In this document: piece after piece, positions 40,429-49,524 of the stretch
Layout: each line of letters starts with the position of its first letter
Position numbering within the stretch: position 1 is the first letter of the stretch
NCBI RefSeq assembly: GCF_026262505.1
Contig: NC_067204.1
Location: 13,720,522-13,784,521 of the forward strand
DNA from: Trichomonas vaginalis G3
Lineage: Eukaryota; Parabasalia; Trichomonadida; Trichomonadidae
DNA length: 64,000 nt
Reading direction: 5' to 3'
Made by a program: the position numbers and the translations under genes
Notes under the pieces: model-generated
Told to the model about the DNA's origin: nothing
What the model saw: the letters and a program-made list of their open reading frames with translations, nothing else
Database searches by the model: none

Positions 40429-41303
40429 AAGTTATTGATCGTTTGAAATATTTTATATTTCTTATAATTATCTCTAAAATTGACCTTATTAAGCCACCAG
40501 ATATCAGAATAATCATTTGTAGATGTATATTCAACCAATTTTAATTCAACAAGTTTTAAAAAGTTCTCAGGAACTGAAAATTCTTTTGGAATATAATTTA
40601 ATTGTTCAAAGTTTTGGAGTTTATATATTAGTTCTAAAAAATTTTGATTATTCTGTATTACGTATGCGTTCTCTTCATTAGATTTTGGATCAATTAAATT
40701 ATTATCATTTTGATTTTCAGTTGAACTGGCATTTTGATTTTCACTTTGAATATTTTCGTTAGAACTAGTATTTTGGTATTCATTATGATTACTTTCACTA
40801 ATAGTATTATTTTCATTTATACTCTGAATATTCTGGGTCGAACTTTGATCGGGGTTGTCTTCATGATTTTCTTCTGTTGCAATAGCGACTGGTTGCTTAA
40901 ATTTGTACTGTAGAGGTAAAACAGAATTTGATGCTGTTTTCACGAAATATGTACGGGAATTGAATTCTCGTAGGCATTCTGATGAAAGAGTAAGATGCTC
41001 ACTTGTTATATCTTCAATAGAATACTCCACGCTAGCATAATCTTCATAATGATTACGAATATCTTCACGATTTGTATGCCCTCCTGTTTCAGTTTTTTGA
41101 GTAAAATGTTGTTCAGCTAGGAAGTTTTTAAATTTTGTAAGTGCTTCTGTTTTTTTGGTTTCTTGTTCGATTTTATATTCAGCTAAATTTTTTCTTGGGA
41201 TTCGTGGGTGCGAAATATCGCTAAAATTTGGTTCAATCAATTGCATATTTATCTGCCGGAAGAAAGAAGTATCTATTTGGAAAAGTTGAGCCTGCTGCTC
41301 CAT
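40429..41303 (-). pseudogene. N-terminal part of the transposon B transposase
   Basis: It opens MEQQAQLFQIDTSFFRQINM; residues about 150-215 are an Asn/Gln/Ser/Glu-rich low-complexity region (repeats of the ENQNASSTENQN type); the last part is helical (IWWLNKVNFRDNYKKYKIF). The frame reads through the 16-bp duplicated sequence and continues in frame at 34843. The start lies about 175 bp inside the right terminal repeat, and four AAAGGACAGAA motifs precede it. Confidence 0.75.
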
Positions 41304-41316
41304 TAATTTATTTCCA

Positions 41317-41395
41317 AAGAAAGGACAGAAAATTGAAAGAAAGGACAGAAATTTGATAAAGACAGAAGTTTGAATAAAGGACAGAATATTTGAAT
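41317..41395 (-). promoter_or_regulatory. Four spaced GGACAGAA motifs ahead of the transposase
   Basis: AAAGGACAGAA or close variants (one AAAGACAGAAG) occur four times at 17-24 bp spacing just upstream of the transposase ATG; on the coding strand they read TTCTGTCCTTT. They may be binding sites for the transposase or for a host factor, as subterminal repeats often are; this is inference. Confidence 0.35.
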
Positions 41396-41477
41396 ATAAA
41401 TATTTAGATCTATGTACATTACTATTTAGATATCACAATAATAATTAAAAAAAATAAAATTGGGATTAAAATTGTTA

Positions 41478-41832
41478 AATTCTATCAAACATTTGTTTTT
41501 GAAACTGTAAAAATACTATATAGATAAATATGTAGTTAAATACAAAACTTTTGTCTAAAAATGTTGAATTTGTTACCAAAAACAATTGAAGCTCTACAAG
41601 CATATTGAAGACAATCTACTCACGTTTTCTATTAGTTCTAATGATGAAGTAATGACTCTATGTTCTGTGTGCTTTTAAACAAACTTTTTATTCGGAATAA
41701 TATTTTATATTTCCAAAAAAATCAACTAAGAACTAAACACATATAATGAAATTTATATAATAATTGTACAGATGTATATTATAGACAATTTATTGTTAAA
41801 AACTTGAATATCTTTAAAAATGTATATTTTAT
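41478..41832 (-). repeat. Right terminal inverted repeat of transposon B
   Basis: Reverse complement of 6738-7092 over its whole length with no difference found by eye, followed by TA at 41833-41834. Between this repeat and the transposase start (41304-41477) there is only AT-rich sequence with the GGACAGAA motifs. Confidence 0.9.
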
Positions 41833-41875
41833 TACCTTTTTATTAAGAGTATCATAAAAACCAAAAATAACCTGA

Positions 41876-42877
41876 CTATTGTTTAGGTTTTATAATTTGA
41901 AACAGATAATAAATTTCAAATTTTTCGATTTCGATATTAACTTGTGAAGAATCTTCGCATAAAACAGTTTGAAACAAAGCCAGTCGATCCCAATACTCCA
42001 TGAACTGCTCTGTATTTAAAATTTCTTCGAAATCATCGTATAATTTTTCTTTTGCTTCTTTTATTTGATCAAATATTCCAATATATTTAAAATGGAAATA
42101 TATTAAAGCTATGTTTTGTTTTGACTCGAATGTCAAATCATCATACTCATTATATTTTTCTTTCCAATATGAAATTTCTGAATTCATATCATAAATACCT
42201 CTTTTAGTCAAGATTGAATAAATAATGCATTTCATAACGAAATATTCCATGTATGTATTGTCAGATATGTTACAATTTTCATAATATAGATCACGAAAGT
42301 TTAATAACCAATCTTTGAGTACATCTAACTGCAACAAATCTCTGAAACATACTTGGAAGAAATAAATAATAATTTTCCCTAGTAAGTAGTTCTTCGTAAG
42401 CAAAAATATTGAAAAAAGATGATCAATTAAATGCGAAAATTCATCAAACAATGTTAAACTTTTGAAAATTTCAAAGTTATTGTAAATAACACGATAAAAT
42501 GCCATGAGAAATTGATTGTTTGTAAATAAAATGCAATTATCTGTTAAAAATAGTGGAATAAGATCTCTTTCAAGATAAAAATCATGTAACTGAATACAAA
42601 ATATAAGATATTCGGCTGATTTATCGATATCTGTGTTTTCTTTTAATTCACAATAAAAAGTGTTTTGAATTTCTGGATCAAGTTGCATGAATATATCATA
42701 GGCTTTATCATATAAGCCATCTTGTAGACTTTGGACTATTTCTTGACGACAATTTGATAAATCTAGTTGAATTTCACGATTATCACGGTAATCTATCAAA
42801 CTTATCTCGCAATGTTCTGTTTCATCAGGATATGTTTGTGGTCCATTTACTTCTTTGTAATCATTGAGACCGTCCAT
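41876..42877 (-). CDS. Host-like hypothetical protein, 333 aa
   Basis: A whole frame outside all the elements, ending about 40 bp beyond the end of transposon B. The N-terminal 30 residues are polar; the rest is strongly helical with regularly spaced aromatic and hydrophobic residues (for example LYDKAYDIFMQLDPE, FLLTKNYLLGKIIIYFFQVCF, KEKYNEYDDLTF), like an alpha-solenoid or TPR-type helical repeat protein. No signal peptide; the FLLTKNYLLGKIIIYFF stretch is hydrophobic but contains Lys. I do not recognise the family. Transposon B sits in its 3' flank. Confidence 0.6.
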   Translation of the reverse strand: MDGLNDYKEVNGPQTYPDETEHCEISLIDYRDNREIQLDLSNCRQEIVQSLQDGLYDKAYDIFMQLDPEIQNTFYCELKENTDIDKSAEYLIFCIQLHDFYLERDLIPLFLTDNCILFTNNQFLMAFYRVIYNNFEIFKSLTLFDEFSHLIDHLFSIFLLTKNYLLGKIIIYFFQVCFRDLLQLDVLKDWLLNFRDLYYENCNISDNTYMEYFVMKCIIYSILTKRGIYDMNSEISYWKEKYNEYDDLTFESKQNIALIYFHFKYIGIFDQIKEAKEKLYDDFEEILNTEQFMEYWDRLALFQTVLCEDSSQVNIEIEKFEIYYLFQIIKPKQ

Positions 42878-44027
42878 TGGTTAAAAAAAAATAAACATTG
42901 CTGAATCAAACTTAGGTCTCCCAAAAAGATACTTTAATATTAGCGGTTATACCATAACTCAATTTCATGCTAAGTTCTTAATATAGCTATTTAATCTGTT
43001 CCTACCCAAAACGGTTTTTGTCACCAAAATCTTTTTTTACACGAAATCCCTATGAACTGTAAATAAATTATTGCTTATAAGCTTTATGAATAAAATTTCA
43101 TATGTATAGACTATCGAATTGTAAAGGGAAAACTCATTCATTTCTTTAGAATATGAAAATTTAAAAGGTGACCAAACTATTTTTTGAAAGTCCGCCATAA
43201 CTTTAATGGTACTATTTCAGCGTGTACAATGAATACAAAAATTCTAAGAGTGCCACATAAAATAGTACTTTAGACTTGAGTTAATGCTACCAAGCAAATG
43301 TTAAAAAGATGACTTTAGTGTTTTGATAATCAAAGATTAAAATCATTATTGTCTAAATCAATAATCATAACGACAGAAGTTAATGTTTTTTCATAAGTGC
43401 TTTAAATCCACTTTTAAAAGTATACCTCAAAAATCAAAATATCAAAAAAAATTGGCCGATAGGTTTGGCTTTAATTTTTGTCTGCTTTTATGATTTGATA
43501 TGGATGTTATAATTTTAAAAGTTGAGCCAAATTCACCAATAGATTTTTGAGATTTGCAAATACTCAATAATTTTCAGCGTGTTATCTTTTATTAAAAGAA
43601 CTATTTGGTTTCAGTATCATATAAATTGATATTTACTTTCTATTTGAACCTTCATTTAGCTAATGATTTAATAATACAGATTTCATCTAGTCCTTATAAG
43701 AGAATTTTGAATTTGTTATAATAAAAAAACAAACAGATATAGCTTACACTTCTATAATAAAGATACCTTTTATAGAAATCAGTATGAAATGTGTTTTGGC
43801 TTATTGGAAGCATATCAGACATAATCGCCATAATCAAAAAATCTATATACCCAATAAGTAATAAATTTGTCGATATAGATTTTCCATAAAATTAGTTTTT
43901 AGTCTGATCTTAAAATAAATTTAATTTTTTATAAAAAAAATCACATTTAAAAATACCTTTTTAGTAGCTCGAAATCCTGTTGGTGGGTTTCGGGCGTACT
44001 TCAAAATTAGCTTTTCTTCTACATATG
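42878..44027. other. AT-rich intergenic region, no gene seen
   Basis: Short frames only on both strands. No hairpin, tandem array or element end was noticed. A GGTTATAC motif at 42946 echoes GTATAACCGCT at 6602 on the other side of transposon B; both are of unknown meaning. The region ends in the A-run of P2. Confidence 0.5.
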
Positions 44028-44300
44028 AAAAAAAAAAAAAAAAAAAAGGTAGTGGGGCCTCCAGGCACTTCGTGCCCTCTAGCCCCAAAGATGTTTAGTA
44101 TGCAATGAGGTATAAAATGAGGTTTTTTTGAGTGTTGTCGGGCTTCCAGGGGCTGCGCCCCTTCTAGCCCTTAAAAATTTTTGAAAGTCGTTGCTGTTGA
44201 CTTTTCGGTAGAGGACTCAAAATAGTATAACTATGTCCGGACAAGTAAGGGTCTATCGTCGCTACAGTAAAGTTACGGGCGTTCAAGGAAGTATACTTTG
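44028..44300 (+). repeat. Left terminal repeat of P2
   Basis: It matches 7586-7850 of P1 apart from the A-run length and the second hairpin, which here is GGGGC-TGC-GCCCC instead of GGCAC-TTC-GTGCC. It includes the first codons of the small terminal ORF from 44234; the homology then stops and resumes at 44951 beyond the methylase gene. Confidence 0.85.
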
Positions 44301-44353
44301 AGAAGCCTTTTCTGTCATTTTTCAGGAAAAAACATTTTTATTATATATATAAA

Positions 44354-44960
44354 ATGAATTTTACAAAACCACCGTTACCCTTCTTTGGAAATAAGAGTAG
44401 ATGTAAAGATATTCTATTGAGAGAACTTAAGAAACTACCGAAAGGTCTAACATTTGTAGATTTGTTCGGTGGAAGTTTCTATATATCCCATTTGTGCCAT
44501 ACCGTATTCCCAGACTCAAAGATTATATGCAATGACTTCGACAACTATATGAACGTCTCAAACATATACCAGACACAAACAAAATATTGAGTGAGTTGAA
44601 AGAAAAGATACCTATAGGTAAGATGGAAAGTATACCATTAGATAAGAAAGATATTGTGAGAGAGGTTTTTGAAAAAAGCAGAATATATAGACTGGATAGT
44701 ATATCTGCTAGACTATTATATAGTGGTTCTATAAGAGTTCATGACATTGAAACACTTATGTCAAACGTTTTATATCTTAACTATACAAAGGTTTTCAAAG
44801 AGGACATAGAAAAATATATTGAGGGTATAGAGTTTGTGAGATGTCATTGGACAGAGTTGTATGAAAAATATAAAAACAAGGAAAATGTTTTCTTTATAGT
44901 AGACGCCGTTCTATAACACATACGATTTTCAATACCAAGTAGACTGGACTTTGAGAAGAC
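44354..44960 (+). pseudogene. DNA N6-adenine methyltransferase (D12/Dam-like), broken
   Basis: PPLPFFGNKSR at the N-terminus matches the F-x-G-x-K opening of D12-class methylases, and LTFVDLFGGSF is the S-adenosylmethionine-binding motif; the far end codes for remnants of the D-P-P-F/Y catalytic region followed by aromatic residues. Such enzymes methylate adenine in double-stranded DNA. Phages and large DNA viruses use them for protection or regulation. About two or three breaks are present. The gene sits inside the small terminal-repeat ORF, so it came in as an extra cassette. Confidence 0.7.
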
Positions 44961-45170
44961 TCTTTAGAAACTTTAGACGTTTTACATAACCATCCATGCT
45001 TTTACTTTACATCCGATAAAAGTGGTTTGGAAACCGTTATGAGATGGTTAGAGGACATACATGACTATTGTTTTAAATATGACAAGATAGAATATGAGAG
45101 AGGTCCTATAAACCGGAGAAAGTGTCATAACAAAGAAATTTTATTGGTAGGTAAATGTGGTTTGAAATAG
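44951..45170 (+). pseudogene. Distal part of the terminal-repeat ORF in P2
   Basis: It matches 7846-8030 of P1 (LRDSLETLD, FYFTSDKSGLETVMRWLEDIH) and continues about 30 codons further with a KYDKIEYERGPINRRKCHN segment. The 5' part of the same ORF is at 44234, with the methylase cassette between them. Its end overlaps the next small gene by 16 bp. Confidence 0.45.
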
Positions 45171-45286
45171 GACTACTTGTTTTAGGTTTTTTCCATTGTG
45201 TCATCTATTTCTTTGACGTGGCAGAAAAGTACAGAGAATATGAAGATGAACCAATGCCTGCAAATGTTCAGTATATGTACTCGTAA
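45155..45286 (+). CDS. Small membrane protein, 43 aa
   Basis: MWFEIGLLVLGFFHCVIYFF forms one transmembrane helix right at the N-terminus; the remaining 23 residues are polar and acidic (DVAEKYREYEDEPM). Short single-span proteins of this kind occur in many DNA viruses. It overlaps the preceding frame by 16 bp and lies 23 bp before the 120-aa gene. No copy is left in P1, where the minisatellite occupies the place. Confidence 0.45.
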   Translation: MWFEIGLLVLGFFHCVIYFFDVAEKYREYEDEPMPANVQYMYS

Positions 45287-45309
45287 GAGATATTTTTATC
45301 TAATATTAA

Positions 45310-45672
45310 ATGGACGCACAGAACTTAGCGAATGCACAGAAACCCGGACAACCAAACCCAGAGAATATTCCAAATGAAGTTAGAATACAAACTGCAATGG
45401 CAAACTATGGTCAAGTGCCAACAGATGTACAAATGCAAACTGCCATGTCAAATGACGCTGCGTTAGGTTTGCCACCATGGTATGCAAATATGAGATGGAA
45501 AGAGTTTTATACAAACCCTGAAGTGGGATATAAACAACTCTATGCAGATGACGCGAACACAGGAGTTGACCCAGAGTATGTTTTCTACCAGAGGAGAAAT
45601 AGAATGTATGAGCTCCAGTTAAAGAATGCTATGGAACTCAACAGGAAACGTAAGAGACTAGGCGGACATTAG
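45310..45672 (+). CDS. Hypothetical 120-aa protein
   Basis: Residues 1-50 are Asn/Gln/Pro-rich with two similar blocks (EVRIQTAMANYGQVPTD and DVQMQTAMSNDA); residues 55-95 hold several Trp and Tyr (LPPWYANMRWKEFYTNPEVG); the end is basic (ELNRKRKRLGGH). The frame is whole. A TATTTTTATCTAATATTAAA leader precedes the ATG. No family is recognised; the neighbourhood of virion-type genes suggests a structural role. Confidence 0.55.
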   Translation: MDAQNLANAQKPGQPNPENIPNEVRIQTAMANYGQVPTDVQMQTAMSNDAALGLPPWYANMRWKEFYTNPEVGYKQLYADDANTGVDPEYVFYQRRNRMYELQLKNAMELNRKRKRLGGH

Positions 45673-45690
45673 ATTTTTACATATAGTAAA

Positions 45691-45956
45691 ATGGGTTTCT
45701 TCAGTAGTATTGGAAACTTCTTTCGAAATGTTGGAAGAGGTATATGGAATGGAATAAAATCTGTCGGAAGAGGAATTTGGAACGGTGTCAAAAATATTGG
45801 TAAAAGAGTAGGTCAGTTTCGTTGGTATTTACCTAAAGACCCTGAACCAGAAGAACAAGCTCCTGTTATACAACAGCTGAACCTGCACCACAGTCTAGTT
45901 GGCAACCAAATCCAACACCCAACCGTATTAAAAATTATATTTTTACCGTTCGATAG
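45691..45956 (+). pseudogene. Protein VI-like amphipathic protein, broken
   Basis: The N-terminus MGFFSSIGNFFRNVGRGIWN starts an amphipathic helix and the block VGRGIWNG(I/V)K is repeated twice; a Pro/Glu-rich linker follows. This resembles the genes at 5141, 27026 and 48938. About one break is present. Its end meets the end of the converging gene at 45935. Confidence 0.5.
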
Positions 45957-46783
45957 TAGTTGTATATGAAACTAAGTTCTAAGTAAAACGCATGGTATAA
46001 TGGAACTATTCTCTTTCTTCCATCTGTTGTAAACCATACTTGAAAGTCTGAAATACTTCCACTTGGTGGTTCATATAGCTTTGTAGGTTTTTCGTAAAAG
46101 TCATTTGCCAAGCATAAAAAAGAGTTTTGTGCACCAGAAAATGAAGCATGAACTATAATAGCATCTGAGTCGAAAACATTTTCATATGTTCCATTAGGGT
46201 TTTCGACTTCATAAAAGTCCGGGTGTACTGGATATTCTGCAGGCTGATTTAACATCCTCAAAATCTATACATGCCAAGTTGTTATATTTTGTAGAAATAT
46301 AAACGTTTTCTCCAAGGTCTTCTATTCTATTGATTTTAACAGTTGCATTTTTCCTGTCATAAACAATATCGAGATGGTACTCTCCTTCGTCAATGTTAAA
46401 CTGGTTTGCATATTCGAGATAGATATCGTTTATTTTTTCTTGAAAAGCTTGAAGAGTTGTTTCTAAGTTTACAAGCAAATTCACTTGTAAAAGTTTTCCC
46501 TGTTCAAATTTCTCATACGTACGTTTTTCTTTGTTATAGTATCGAACTTCAAAAAACCGACCGTAAATGGGAAACCATGTATGGCTTCTGAAATGAACTT
46601 CATTCTACGAAAGCCAATAGCTTTTGTGACGGATGGGTCTCTTAACCATCTTAACGGGTAGTCAAAACGATAGCCTTCATGCTTTACGGTCTCTGTCTCA
46701 AACTTTTGACCGACATTCGTAAAAAGTTCATCTAATGGTTTAGTTGTAGCAACTCTAGAATTTTCTTTTTCTATTGAAAGCAT
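45935..46783 (-). pseudogene. Paralogue of the 286-aa protein, broken
   Basis: It starts MLSIEKENSRVATTKPLDEL and shares with the 53015-53875 product the RFDYP-RWL--PS--KAIGFRR segment, a central coiled stretch and the C-terminal FQVWFTT-G...LELSFIYNY. Sequence identity is moderate, so the duplication is old. About three breaks are present. P2 thus carries two members of this family on either side of the integrase-PolB block. Confidence 0.55.
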
Positions 46784-46801
46784 ATTTTATCTAGAATAAA
46801 A
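46784..46801. promoter_or_regulatory. 18-bp divergent gap before the tail-fibre-like gene
   Basis: ATTTTATCTAGAATAAAA separates the ATGs at 46783 (minus) and 46802 (plus). The TTTTATCTAGAA core resembles those at 13409, 27428 and 48922. Confidence 0.4.
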
Positions 46802-47995
46802 ATGTCAAATGAAACAGCGTCTATGAGAGAAATACAACACAACCGACAACTCATTATACAAGCTCTAAATAAGAACACAACAAACTTTTCAAACTATTCT
46901 AAGATATCTGAGTCATTGAAAGAAGGAAGCTTAAAACTGACGATAAACCCAATGACAGATGAGTTTCTGTTTCAAGACAACAAGAACCATACTGTTTGTA
47001 TAAATCCAACAAAACGAACTTTAAACGAGAAACCTATAGATGAACTTCTTTTGAAAGCAGATGTTGACAACAAAGCTGACAAAGAGTATGTAGACGATGC
47101 AATAGCAAAAGAAGAAGAAAGAGCTAACAAAGCTTATGCAACGAAAGAACATACTCATACCATTGCAAATATTACAAACTTACAAGAAACCTTAAACAGG
47201 AAAAGTGACGTTGGACATACACATACCATTGCAAATATTACAAACTTACAAGAAACCTTAAACAGGAAAAGTGCCGTTGGACATACACATACAAGTTTTA
47301 CAACTGTTGCTATAGAAAATATTGAAGGAACGGTTGAAGAAACTGGTGGGGATGCATTATATTTTAAACCTCTTAACTTTCCAGAAGGTTTAACATCGGA
47401 TAAAAACATAACAACGATGAGATACATTAGATGTAGAGATGTTTATGTCATGGAGGATGAAAATAAAGTTAAATTCACTGCTCAAGATTTATATGACAAG
47501 AAAGCTGACAAAACAGAGCTTCAAACATTAAAGACAGAAATACTTCAAACCATTTACCCGGTTGGTTCTATTTATACGTCAATGAACTCTACCAGACCAG
47601 AAGTAGTACTTGGTTTTGGAACTTGGACTCAAATAGTCGACAGGTTTTTGTATTGTGCAAACTCTTCAAAGGAAACAGGTGGAAGTAAAACGATTTCAGG
47701 TGAAAATTTACCTGCACACAGTCACTACATAGATTTAAGTACATCTCAAGCAGGTTGGCATAAGCATAGATATTGGGATTGGTCAGCAATGACAAAAGGT
47801 AAAGGATATGATGTTAAAGACAACGTTAAGTTTGCTATAGATTGTTACTGGAGTAACACTGAGGGAGGAGGAAACCATACACATCGCGTTTCAGGGTATA
47901 CGCAAACAACGGGACAAAGTAAAGACTACATGCCACCTTACATGACAGTTTACGCATGGATAGAAATGCTTAGTCGTCATTTTCAACTTCTTTAG
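46802..47995 (+). CDS. Phage tail-fibre/baseplate-like protein, 397 aa
   Basis: Residues 1-110 are helical and polar with KADVDNKADKEYVDDAIAKE, a heptad stalk typical of trimeric fibres. Residues 117-160 hold a HTHTIANITNLQETLNRKS block twice in tandem. Residues about 245-275 read TIYPVGSIYTSMNSTRPE then FGTWTQIVDRFLYC, the hallmark of phage tail-fibre/gp10-like C-terminal domains, followed by GGSKTISGENLPAHSH and further His-x-His pairs and a MPPYMTVYAWIEM ending. It looks whole. It probably forms a trimeric receptor-binding spike. Its end overlaps the converging integrase gene by 26 bp. Confidence 0.75.
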   Translation: MSNETASMREIQHNRQLIIQALNKNTTNFSNYSKISESLKEGSLKLTINPMTDEFLFQDNKNHTVCINPTKRTLNEKPIDELLLKADVDNKADKEYVDDAIAKEEERANKAYATKEHTHTIANITNLQETLNRKSDVGHTHTIANITNLQETLNRKSAVGHTHTSFTTVAIENIEGTVEETGGDALYFKPLNFPEGLTSDKNITTMRYIRCRDVYVMEDENKVKFTAQDLYDKKADKTELQTLKTEILQTIYPVGSIYTSMNSTRPEVVLGFGTWTQIVDRFLYCANSSKETGGSKTISGENLPAHSHYIDLSTSQAGWHKHRYWDWSAMTKGKGYDVKDNVKFAIDCYWSNTEGGGNHTHRVSGYTQTTGQSKDYMPPYMTVYAWIEMLSRHFQLL

Positions 47996-48921
47996 CATAT
48001 TCGTCAGGAGTTGTCTTATATTTGTTAGGAACTGTCTTTGAAAGTATACCACCTTGAACTTTGACAAGTTTGAAACGAGGTCTGACAATAGTAGTTTTAT
48101 CTTCTGCTTGCAGTCTGTACATTTTGCCATGTTTGCCTAAAACTTCATAATATTCTCTTGTATACTTTCTTCTATTTTTACGAACACGAATGTGAGTACC
48201 TGTCGGGTACTTGTTGTTGTCATAGTCAATAGTATTTTCATATGGGTCGCGTTTAGGTATTTCTATTTTACTTTGTCTCCTTTCTGAAGTTTGAAGCCCG
48301 GCATTCTTTCTTGTTTGTCTCTTTTGACTAAATTGTTAAATATATAGTCTTTCTCTAAGTCAGGGTTGTTTTTCATTTCTTCGGGGGAGTGTTTCCCAAC
48401 CTTTTGTTTACGGCTATTGTAAATATTTAAAACTTGTCTCATCTTTGCCATGGAGAAATGTCTGTACTTGTCGTCATATGACATTTCATTTGCTTCACCA
48501 CCTTGTGGTTGTTTAAGTCTCTTAACATTTTATACAACCGTCAATGACACCAAGAGCAGAATGGTTTTGGTCGACAATGAAATATTGTTTACATTTTTTG
48601 AACGCAGATAGTTTTTAATATCGTCTGATTTGAAAGAACTTTCACAGTCAGATGTCAGTTTTGTTGGATGGTATTTGTCAACGAATATTGTCAAAGCAGT
48701 TTTCACATCTAAAATATTTTGGACCATAATGGTATGGCTTCACAGTATCTTGTGTTTTGACCGACAAATATTAGCCAGTATGGTGGTCCATCTGTTCTAA
48801 CTCTCGGAATGTTTTCCAAGATATCCATAAACCAAGCATTTGGTGTTGAACTAAAGATTTTTATCATGAGTGCTTTCTTTGTTGCCTTAGAAACATAGGG
48901 GTCCTTGTTTGGATTCGTCAT
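47970..48921 (-). pseudogene. Retroviral-type (rve) integrase of P2, broken
   Basis: It starts MTNPNKDPYVSKATKKALMI. The catalytic Asp segments MDILENIPRVRTDG and LTSDCESSFKSD are visible, and the distal part codes for a basic region with LQKGDKVK and a chromo- or SH3-like end, the layout of Polinton integrases. It starts 16 bp from the divergent protein VI-like gene and overlaps the tail-fibre-like gene at its end. About four breaks are present. Confidence 0.75.
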
Positions 48922-48937
48922 TTTTATCCTATAAGAA
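48922..48937. promoter_or_regulatory. 16-bp divergent gap, integrase and protein VI-like gene
   Basis: TTTTATCCTATAAGAA preceded by the integrase ATG on the minus strand and followed by the ATG at 48938. It is the reverse complement of the P1 gap at 27428-27443 without change. Confidence 0.45.
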
Positions 48938-49338
48938 ATGGGTTTATTTGGCGCATTAGCAGGAGTCGCATCTAGATTTTTGCCCGCAGTGGGAACAATA
49001 GCCAGAGGTGTATTTGGAGTTGGAAGGAAGATTTTGAGTACATTAGGTATACTTAAAGAGAAAGCACAACCTATTATACAAACTGTACAGAAAGGTTGGG
49101 ATGTAGCACGAGATGCAGCAAATCTTATTCCAAATCCTGAAACAAGAGGAAAAGTTCAAGGATGGATGGACAATGTAGGAAGACAAGCAGGAAACTATTA
49201 TAACAAAGCAAATGACTACTATAACCAAGCAGGACACTAATGGACCAAGGTGAAAGATTCTTTAACAGAGGATATAACCATGCACAACAGTGGGTAAACA
49301 ACAACCAACCTCAACCGCCTCAAACGTGGGGAATGTAA
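48938..49338 (+). pseudogene. Protein VI-like protein of P2, broken
   Basis: Counterpart of 27026-27427: the same MGLFGALAGVASRFLPAVG amphipathic start, second helix, Tyr/Asn-rich repeats and Pro/Gln end. About one break is present. The first helix and basic segment are unchanged relative to P1. Confidence 0.55.
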
Positions 49339-49357
49339 AATTTTTTACTGAGATGAA

Positions 49358-49510
49358 ATGAACAATACAGCATTGAGACAAATGGGTTCAAGATGGATTT
49401 GTCGGCTTCCAGCAGTTACACAACGTGTTTGTCAAGTTCTTCCTATACCTCAGGAAGTTTTAGACCGACTTAAAAAACCTCAACAACCAGTTGAAAACAA
49501 ACCAAACTAA
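49358..49510 (+). CDS. Conserved 50-aa protein
   Basis: Same as 26854-27006 (MNNTALRQMGSRWICRLPAV...), with a single residue difference seen. The ATG follows a TTTTTTACTGAGATGAA leader and the stop is 14 bp before the next gene. Confidence 0.6.
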   Translation: MNNTALRQMGSRWICRLPAVTQRVCQVLPIPQEVLDRLKKPQQPVENKPN

Positions 49511-49524
49511 AATTTTTTACTGAG

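Larger units (their letters stand above)
6738..41832 (-). mobile_element. Transposon B: pogo-like DDE transposon, carrying two inserted elements
   Basis: The ends are 355-bp inverted repeats (6738-7092 and 41478-41832) that look identical or nearly so, starting ATAAAATATAC and flanked on both sides by TA (6736-6737, 41833-41834), the target duplication of the Tc1/mariner/pogo superfamily. Between them lies one minus-strand transposase gene split by Polinton P1 and by element C. Without these and one copy of each target duplication the transposon is about 4.55 kb. The near-identity of the terminal repeats indicates recent arrival, so both inner insertions are younger still. Length and TIR size are unusual for pogo, whose TIRs are often short. 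Confidence 0.85.
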
